Below are positions 59,102 to 64,000 of a stretch of DNA of 64,000 nt, piece after piece. Origin of the DNA: Marinobacter litoralis (GTDB lineage: Bacteria > Pseudomonadota > Gammaproteobacteria > Pseudomonadales > Oleiphilaceae); assembly GCF_003336705.1 (NCBI RefSeq), contig NZ_QMDL01000003.1, positions 620,211 through 684,210 on the forward strand, read 5' to 3'. The stretch's first letter is position 1, and each line of letters starts with the position of its first letter. The notes under the pieces are model-generated. The model was not told the origin of the DNA and did no database searches. It worked only from the letters and a program-made list of their open reading frames with translations. The position numbers were made by a program, and so were the translations under genes.

Positions 59102-61234
59102 ATGATGTTGCTAACGCTGTTTACCAATCCGGCCGCAAGAGCCGACCTTTGTGTCCCGCGCCCGCTGAAGCTGGTTGCCCGTAAAAAGCTGCGTATTGCC
59201 GAAGGTGTTAGCCTTTGGCTGGCGGTTCTGATGATGTTGTTTGTACACCCTCTGTATGCCGAAGCCAGTGACGATAGCCAAGAAGATGCAGGGCAGCTGT
59301 ACCTGATGAACGGGCAAAGTACCTGGCAACAACCGGCGCTGATCCTGAACAGCGACTTTAAGGTGCAGGTGTCGGGCTTGCTGGCTCAAACCCAGCTAAC
59401 CCGCGAATTCAAAAACACCAGCGATCAATGGCAAGAAGGCGTGTTTGTTTTTCCTTTGCCGGACAAAGCCACCGTCTACGGTTTGGTGATGACGGTCGGT
59501 GAACGCCGGGTTGTAGGGCGTATCGAACCGAAGGCGCAGGCTCGTAAAACCTACGAGAAAGCCAAAGCGGCTGGACAGCATGCTGCAATGGCCGAACAGC
59601 AACGCCCAAACTTATTCACCAGCCGCATTGCCAACATTCCGCCGGGCGAAACGGTAAGCGTAGAAATGCACTTCCAACAACCGGTCAGCTACCGCCAAGG
59701 CGAGTTCGAGTTGCGTCTGCCCACCACGTTAACACCACGCTACATGCCCGGTGAAGTGGTCGCCGAAGCGCCTAAAGACTGGCACTCTGGTTGGGCCATG
59801 CCGACTGATCAAGTGCCGGATGCCCATGAGATCAGCCCTTTCACCGTGCGCCCCGAAGACGTATCACCCCAGAGCCACAGAGCGACCTTTACGCTTGAGA
59901 TTGAAGGCGGCTTTCCGCTGGCGGAAGTCACCAGCCCGAGCCATAGCCTGCATGCAGACATTGATGGCACCCGGGTGACGGTAAAGCCCGAAGGCGATCG
60001 GTTCCTGATGAACAAAGATGTCATCGTGCGCTGGCGCCCAGTGGCCGGCCGGGAGCCGACCGCTGCGGTGTTTTATCAGCAGTGGCAGGGGCAGGACTTT
60101 CTGATGGCGATGGTGTTGCCGCCGGACACCACTGGCCCCGTATTGCGCCGTGAACTTCAATTTGTAATCGATACTTCGGGCTCGATGGCCGGTGAATCCA
60201 TGGTACAAGCGCGAAAGGCTTTGTTGCGTGGTCTCGATACCCTGCGCCCGGGCGACTATTTCAACGTTGTTCAGTTCAACAGCCAGGCCCACGCCCTGTT
60301 TTCTCAACCAGTTCCGGCGGAACGGCACTATTTGGCCCGTGCTCGCCATTATGTACACAACTTACAGGCAGACGGTGGTACGGAAATGGCGGGCGCTTTG
60401 TCACTGGCAATGAACATGGACAAGGCTCCGGTGGAGGCGCTGGTCCAGCAAATGGTGTTCATCACCGATGGTGCCGTGGGCAATGAAACGGCGCTGTTCG
60501 AGACGATTCGCCGGGGTCTGAATGATCGCCGCATGTTCACGGTGGGCATTGGCTCGGCACCCAATATGCACTTTTTACGGGAAGCGGCTCGCTGGGGACG
60601 AGGGGAGTACACCGCCATCCACAGTAGCGGAGAGGTGAATCAGGCGTTGAACAAACTGTTCTCTGCGATGGAGGCTCCTGTACTGACCGATCTGGAGGTG
60701 CGTTGGCCGTCCCACGGTTCAGAATCGAATGCCGTGCCCTCTAAACCGGGTGATTTATTCCGTGGCCGACCGTTGGTGCAAGCGATTCAGGGCGTGCCCG
60801 CGGCCGGCGAAATGGAAGTGTCAGGCAAACTTCCGGGCGGGCGTCGTTGGAGTACGCGCTTGAACTTGAATCATGCCGAACCGGCGACAGGCTTGAACCG
60901 ACATTGGGCCAGAGGCCGGATTGATGAGTTGATGGATGCCGCCAGCCTGAATGGAGAGTCGCCGGATGAATCGCACATTATAAAGTTGTCGATGGTGCAC
61001 CAGGTGATGTCGCCGTTTACCAGTTTTGTTGCAGTGGAGGAGCAACCGGTCCGGCCAACCTATGAAGATCTTGAAAGTGAGCAGTTACCTACCTTGCTGC
61101 CAGCGGGCAGTCAGTCCGGCATGTTGCGATACCCACAAACGGCCACCTTCTGGCCACTGCTCAGTGCTTTGGGGTTGCTGGGGCTGATGTTTGCTCTGGC
61201 GGTGGCACTGCTGAACCGGAGGGTCGCACTATGA
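59102..61234 (+). CDS. Marine proteobacterial sortase target protein (VIT and VWA domains)
   Basis: The dedicated substrate of the adjacent sortase. After a signal/anchor region (span about residues 35-52) come a VIT domain (about 60-200; VQVSGLLAQTQLTREFKN) and a VWA domain with the MIDAS motif DTSGSMAGES near 356. The C-terminus has a sorting-signal layout: YPQTA, a hydrophobic stretch, then NRRVAL. The motif thus has Tyr where Leu is usual in LPxT-type signals. AGGA lies seven bases before ATG 59102. The stop overlaps the sortase start (ATGA), which ties enzyme and substrate in one transcript. Confidence 0.9.
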   Translation: MMLLTLFTNPAARADLCVPRPLKLVARKKLRIAEGVSLWLAVLMMLFVHPLYAEASDDSQEDAGQLYLMNGQSTWQQPALILNSDFKVQVSGLLAQTQLTREFKNTSDQWQEGVFVFPLPDKATVYGLVMTVGERRVVGRIEPKAQARKTYEKAKAAGQHAAMAEQQRPNLFTSRIANIPPGETVSVEMHFQQPVSYRQGEFELRLPTTLTPRYMPGEVVAEAPKDWHSGWAMPTDQVPDAHEISPFTVRPEDVSPQSHRATFTLEIEGGFPLAEVTSPSHSLHADIDGTRVTVKPEGDRFLMNKDVIVRWRPVAGREPTAAVFYQQWQGQDFLMAMVLPPDTTGPVLRRELQFVIDTSGSMAGESMVQARKALLRGLDTLRPGDYFNVVQFNSQAHALFSQPVPAERHYLARARHYVHNLQADGGTEMAGALSLAMNMDKAPVEALVQQMVFITDGAVGNETALFETIRRGLNDRRMFTVGIGSAPNMHFLREAARWGRGEYTAIHSSGEVNQALNKLFSAMEAPVLTDLEVRWPSHGSESNAVPSKPGDLFRGRPLVQAIQGVPAAGEMEVSGKLPGGRRWSTRLNLNHAEPATGLNRHWARGRIDELMDAASLNGESPDESHIIKLSMVHQVMSPFTSFVAVEEQPVRPTYEDLESEQLPTLLPAGSQSGMLRYPQTATFWPLLSALGLLGLMFALAVALLNRRVAL

Positions 61235-61812
61235 CGCGTTTTTTGGTTCTGCTGACAAGTGCCTCGCTTATTCTGCTGATGTTTGGATTATGGATACCGT
61301 TCAAGGCGTTGGTGGCTCAGGAATTGTTGGAGAAAGCCTGGGCAGACAGCCAGTCTCAACAAACAGAGCAGCGGCCCTGGCCCTGGGCTGACACCTGGCC
61401 TGTGGCCAAGCTTGAATTGCCGGAGTTGGGGGTTTCTATGATCGTTCTGGAGGGCGGCCACGGCGAGAGCCTGGCCTTCGGTCCCGGGCGGGTGTTTGGC
61501 GGCGAGCGTGGCCCGCTGGTTCTGGCTGGCCATCGCGACACCCATTTCCGTCATTTGCAAAATGTGCAGCCGGGTTACCGGCTTCGGGTGCAAAACCAAA
61601 ATCGGCAATGGCGGCAGTACGAAGTCACCGATGTCGGCATTGTCGATAGCCGTAAAGAGACGATAGACACCCACCAGCTCGCCGAGGACTCGGTGCTGTT
61701 AATTACCTGTTATCCCTTTGACACTTTGGATGCTAGAGGGCCCTTGCGCTATGTTGTAAAAGCGCGACCTGTATCTGAAACGGGGCTAAGCACTACTGTT
61801 GCGATTTTATAA
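61231..61812 (+). CDS. Class GN sortase
   Basis: A 193-residue sortase of the Gram-negative class. One N-terminal membrane segment (about 5-25) anchors it to the inner membrane. The catalytic His is in LAGHRDTHFRHLQ (about residue 104), the Cys in LLITCYPFDTLD (about 159), and the Arg in ARGPLRYVV. It would cut the sorting signal of the VIT/VWA protein encoded just upstream and transfer it to an unknown acceptor. It is translationally coupled to the target gene. Confidence 0.93.
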   Translation: MTRFLVLLTSASLILLMFGLWIPFKALVAQELLEKAWADSQSQQTEQRPWPWADTWPVAKLELPELGVSMIVLEGGHGESLAFGPGRVFGGERGPLVLAGHRDTHFRHLQNVQPGYRLRVQNQNRQWRQYEVTDVGIVDSRKETIDTHQLAEDSVLLITCYPFDTLDARGPLRYVVKARPVSETGLSTTVAIL

Positions 61813-61860
61813 ATTGGCGTACACTTGTACGCCAAAATTTTTGAGATCCGGAAACACAGT

Positions 61861-62580
61861 ATGGGTGTGGTACGAAAAATACTGGCATGGTTGTCGGTTG
61901 CCGTTATTTGTTTATTGTCATTAGTGCTGTATCTGGCACGGCCTTTTAACCCGGACAACAATCGCTTGTTAGCCGGTTTTATTGCTCGCTTTTGCCGGCG
62001 GGTGCTGGGCATGCAGCGGCCTTTGTATGGCGCCGAGAATATGCCGCAAGACCGGCCAACCGTCATCGTGGCGAATCATCAGGAGAACGACGACTTGATG
62101 GTTGTTGGTGACCTGTTACCCCCAAGGACGGTAGCGGTGGGTAAGTCTGCGCTGCTCTGGATTCCGTTCTTTGGTCAGGTATTTTGGTTGGGTGACAACA
62201 TTATTCTTAACCGGAGTCAGTCCCATAAAGCTGTGGCGATCATGAAGGCCACCAGCGATGCCATCAACAAAGACCGCAAAAGCATTTGGGTGTTTGCTGA
62301 AGGTACTCGCAGCCGGGGCCGGGGGCTTGGGCGCTTTAAAAAAGGCGCGTTTCACATGGCCATTACCGCAGGTGCGCCGATCACCATGGTGTGCGTAGCC
62401 AACTACCACGGCAAAACCGAAGGCTTGTGCGGCCGTCGGGGCGCAGTACCGGTACGCATTCTTCCGCCGATCGAAACCACGGGTTTGACCAATGCCGATG
62501 TCACGGACCTGATGGAGCGTTGCCATAAGCAAATGGCCGAGGCGGTAGACGAGTTGTCGGGTACGGCCGGAACTGCTTGA
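61861..62580 (+). CDS. 1-acylglycerol-3-phosphate acyltransferase (PlsC family)
   Basis: A 239-residue membrane acyltransferase that adds the second acyl chain to lysophosphatidate. An N-terminal span (about 8-26) is followed by the HX4D motif in ANHQENDDLMV, the FAEGTRSRGRG motif and the AITAGAPI segment. The likely start is ATG 61861; an upstream in-frame ATG at 61825 has no better ribosome site. It follows the sortase gene on the same strand after a short AT-rich gap, and may be a separate transcript. Confidence 0.9.
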   Translation: MGVVRKILAWLSVAVICLLSLVLYLARPFNPDNNRLLAGFIARFCRRVLGMQRPLYGAENMPQDRPTVIVANHQENDDLMVVGDLLPPRTVAVGKSALLWIPFFGQVFWLGDNIILNRSQSHKAVAIMKATSDAINKDRKSIWVFAEGTRSRGRGLGRFKKGAFHMAITAGAPITMVCVANYHGKTEGLCGRRGAVPVRILPPIETTGLTNADVTDLMERCHKQMAEAVDELSGTAGTA

Positions 62581-62649
62581 ACAGCCTCAACAAACAGGGC
62601 AGTCTTTGGGGCATAAGGTTGAATGATTAAACGATAGGAGAACCGATAG

Positions 62650-62892
62650 ATGAGTCTGATCTGGTTTCTGATTATTGGTGGTCTTGCTGGCTGGTTGGCT
62701 GGCCTGATTATGAAAGGCAAAGGTTTTGGCGTACTGGCCAATATTGGTATTGGTATTGTCGGCTCCGTTATTGGCGGGGTTGTTTTCGGCCTGCTCGGGC
62801 TGGCGGTGAAGAGCATGGTTGGAGAGCTGGTGACAGCGACTGCTGGCGCGGTGCTGCTTTTAGCCATCGTTAACAAGATAAAGCAGAGCTGA
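62650..62892 (+). CDS. GlsB/YeaQ/YmgE family stress-response membrane protein
   Basis: An 80-residue glycine-rich membrane protein of the transglycosylase-associated/GlsB family, typically induced by stress. It has three hydrophobic segments with GGLAGWLAGLIMKGKGFG and NIGIGIVGSVIGGVVFG. AGGAG precedes ATG 62650. The next gene starts one base after its stop. Confidence 0.93.
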   Translation: MSLIWFLIIGGLAGWLAGLIMKGKGFGVLANIGIGIVGSVIGGVVFGLLGLAVKSMVGELVTATAGAVLLLAIVNKIKQS

Positions 62893-62893
62893 C

Positions 62894-63295
62894 ATGATCA
62901 TACCCGTTACGGCTGTCTTTGCTGCGGTCACAGGCATTTTGCTGCTGGTTCTGTCTGTCATGGCAGTCAGGTTCCGGCTTAAGTATCAAATCGGCATGGG
63001 GGTCAACGACGACCCTGTCTTTCAGGCAACGGTTCGGGCCCACGCGAATCTGGTGGAGTACGCTCCGGTTGGCTTGATCATGCTGGCTATTGCTGAATTG
63101 AACGGTGTGTCTTCAACCTGGATCTACTGGACCGGGATGGCATTGGTGGTAGGGCGAATTCTGCACGCCTTCGGCATGATTAAGGGCAAAGGCAAAACCC
63201 ACATGGCGCGGTTGGTGGGCATGGTGCTGACCTGGTTGTCGATTCTGGTGGCGGCGATTTTGCTGCTATGGAACGTTGGCAAGGTTTACGGTTAA
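62894..63295 (+). CDS. MAPEG family membrane protein
   Basis: A 133-residue four-span protein of the MAPEG family (membrane-associated eicosanoid and glutathione metabolism). The family signature is in RAHANLVEYAPVGLIMLAIAEL. Bacterial members often have glutathione transferase or peroxidase activity, but this one is untested. It lies one base after the GlsB-type gene and is followed by a terminator. Confidence 0.9.
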   Translation: MIIPVTAVFAAVTGILLLVLSVMAVRFRLKYQIGMGVNDDPVFQATVRAHANLVEYAPVGLIMLAIAELNGVSSTWIYWTGMALVVGRILHAFGMIKGKGKTHMARLVGMVLTWLSILVAAILLLWNVGKVYG

Positions 63296-63309
63296 CACCG
63301 GTAATGAAC

Positions 63310-63340
63310 AAAAACGGGGCCTGAGTGGCCCCGTTTTTGT
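63310..63340 (+). terminator. Intrinsic terminator after the MAPEG gene
   Basis: AAAACGGGGCC pairs with GGCCCCGTTTT across TGAGT and ends in TTTTTG. Its A-rich upstream side means it could also work for the convergent OmpA-domain gene. Confidence 0.88.
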
Positions 63341-63356
63341 TTCGGCGGGCGTTACA

Positions 63357-63797
63357 TTAAAGGGCTTGAGCGATGTCCATTGAGAGGTATTCCAGCTCAA
63401 CCCGGCGGTTGGCTGCGTGGTCTTCCGGCCGAGCCAGAGGGCGTTCCGCGCCCCAGGTCGTCATGATCATCGCTGAGGGAGATACGCCTTCCTGCGTCAG
63501 CAGCTTCACGACGGCATGGGCTCTCAGGCGGGCTAAAAACTGGTTATAGTCGCCCGACCCGAAATTGTCTGAGTGCCCGTGAATTTTTATCCGCGTGCCG
63601 GGGTTGCGCTTCAGATAGGCGGCATGCTGTTTGAGAATCTCGGTATCGGTTGCATCCAGTGTGTGCTTGTTAAAACTGTAGTGAAAGCGAGTGCGGTGAG
63701 GGCGACCTGCCTCCTGACGTTGCTGAGCTGCGTTAAATCCGGAAAGCAGCGCGGCTTTGGCCAGCATTTCAGGGTTGTCTAAAACGAGAGTCGTCAT
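63357..63797 (-). CDS. OmpA-domain protein without an export signal
   Basis: A 146-residue protein made almost only of the OmpA/MotB C-terminal peptidoglycan-binding domain: FHYSFNKHTLDATDTEIL, IKIHGHSDNFGSGDYNQ with the binding Asp, LARLRAHAVVKLL and NRRVELEYL. The N-terminus (MTTLVLDNPEMLAKAALL) is not a signal peptide and there is no membrane span, although the domain normally works in the periplasm. AGGA lies eight bases before ATG 63797; a longer frame to 63818 adds nothing hydrophobic enough. It may be exported by another route or act in the cytoplasm. Confidence 0.8.
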   Translation of the reverse strand: MTTLVLDNPEMLAKAALLSGFNAAQQRQEAGRPHRTRFHYSFNKHTLDATDTEILKQHAAYLKRNPGTRIKIHGHSDNFGSGDYNQFLARLRAHAVVKLLTQEGVSPSAMIMTTWGAERPLARPEDHAANRRVELEYLSMDIAQAL

Positions 63798-64000
63798 CTG
63801 CAGTATCCTTGCAATCAAAGTCAGGTTCTTTTTGTTATCGCTCAGGTACTATTTAGTTATAGAGCAATAACAGCAATTGGCGAATAGTCGATACAAGATC
63901 CGCGAATACGGTTACCCATTGAAGAGTGCTTGTATGACCGCCTGATGACATTACACCGCGAAAATAAGGCACCGCTGTGGTAAAAAGCAGCGTATCAAGG

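Noticed and set aside
63357..63797. OmpA-domain gene as the OmpA-family member (PdsO) of the sortase system
   Set aside because: It has no signal peptide, is on the opposite strand, and is separated from the sortase gene by three unrelated genes.
1..64000. CRISPR arrays, insertion sequences, integrases, tRNA attachment sites
   Set aside because: I looked for regularly spaced repeats, transposase or integrase motifs and tRNA-like cloverleafs and saw none.

Overview
The window looks like the chromosome of a marine gammaproteobacterium, most probably Marinobacter or a close relative. This rests on gene content and protein resemblance (the marine-type dedicated sortase system, the type VI secretion gene style, moderately high GC coding), not on a 16S gene, which is absent. 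I see no tRNA, rRNA, CRISPR array, transposase or integrase.

Region 1 (1-12.4 kb) is the right-hand part of a type VI secretion (T6SS) cluster on the + strand: clpV/tssH, a vasH-type sigma-54 activator, tagO, tssA, tssM and vgrG. The remaining core genes would lie left of the window. A hairpin-forming element with a 23-bp perfect inverted repeat lies between clpV and vasH.

Region 2 (12.4-23.6 kb and 33.4-38.5 kb) is the T6SS cargo and accessory island. It holds a DUF4123 adaptor, a 1372-residue VasX-like membrane-acting effector, and an array of paralogous membrane proteins. Family A, the candidate immunity family, has copies at 17129, 18339 and 37464 and a decayed tail at 37271. Family C has copies at 21053, 22766 and 33394; the first is cut by one in-frame amber codon.

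Region 3 (23.6-33.4 kb) is a self-contained membrane-stress module lying between members of family C. On the - strand are a PspA/IM30 protein, a DUF2170 (YjfI-like) protein and a small ribbon-helix-helix-like protein. Divergent on the + strand are YqiJ, the flotillin YqiK and a 1754-residue AAA+ ATPase. The family C gene at 33394 starts only 35 nt after the ATPase.

Region 4 (38.5-52.4 kb) is housekeeping and stress functions: a zinc-ribbon rhomboid protease, thioredoxin and a LysR regulator. A NemR-like electrophile regulon follows, with four matching operators (TAGAC-N5-GTCTA) and the genes GST, nemR, a kinase-like protein, yqhD, curA, a DJ-1/Hsp31 protein and ytoQ. After it come a prohibitin-like SPFH protein, a periplasmic ATP-dependent DNA ligase (LigE type), a RimK-associated aspartic/zinc protease homologue and a lipase-like hydrolase.

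Region 5 (52.4-64 kb) holds an outer-membrane barrel protein, cysK, a DUF815 ATPase and a DUF3422 membrane protein. Next is a complete proteobacterial dedicated sortase system: histidine kinase and response regulator, divergent from the VIT/VWA sortase target and its class GN sortase. Then come a PlsC acyltransferase, a GlsB-type stress protein, a MAPEG protein and an OmpA-domain protein without an export signal.
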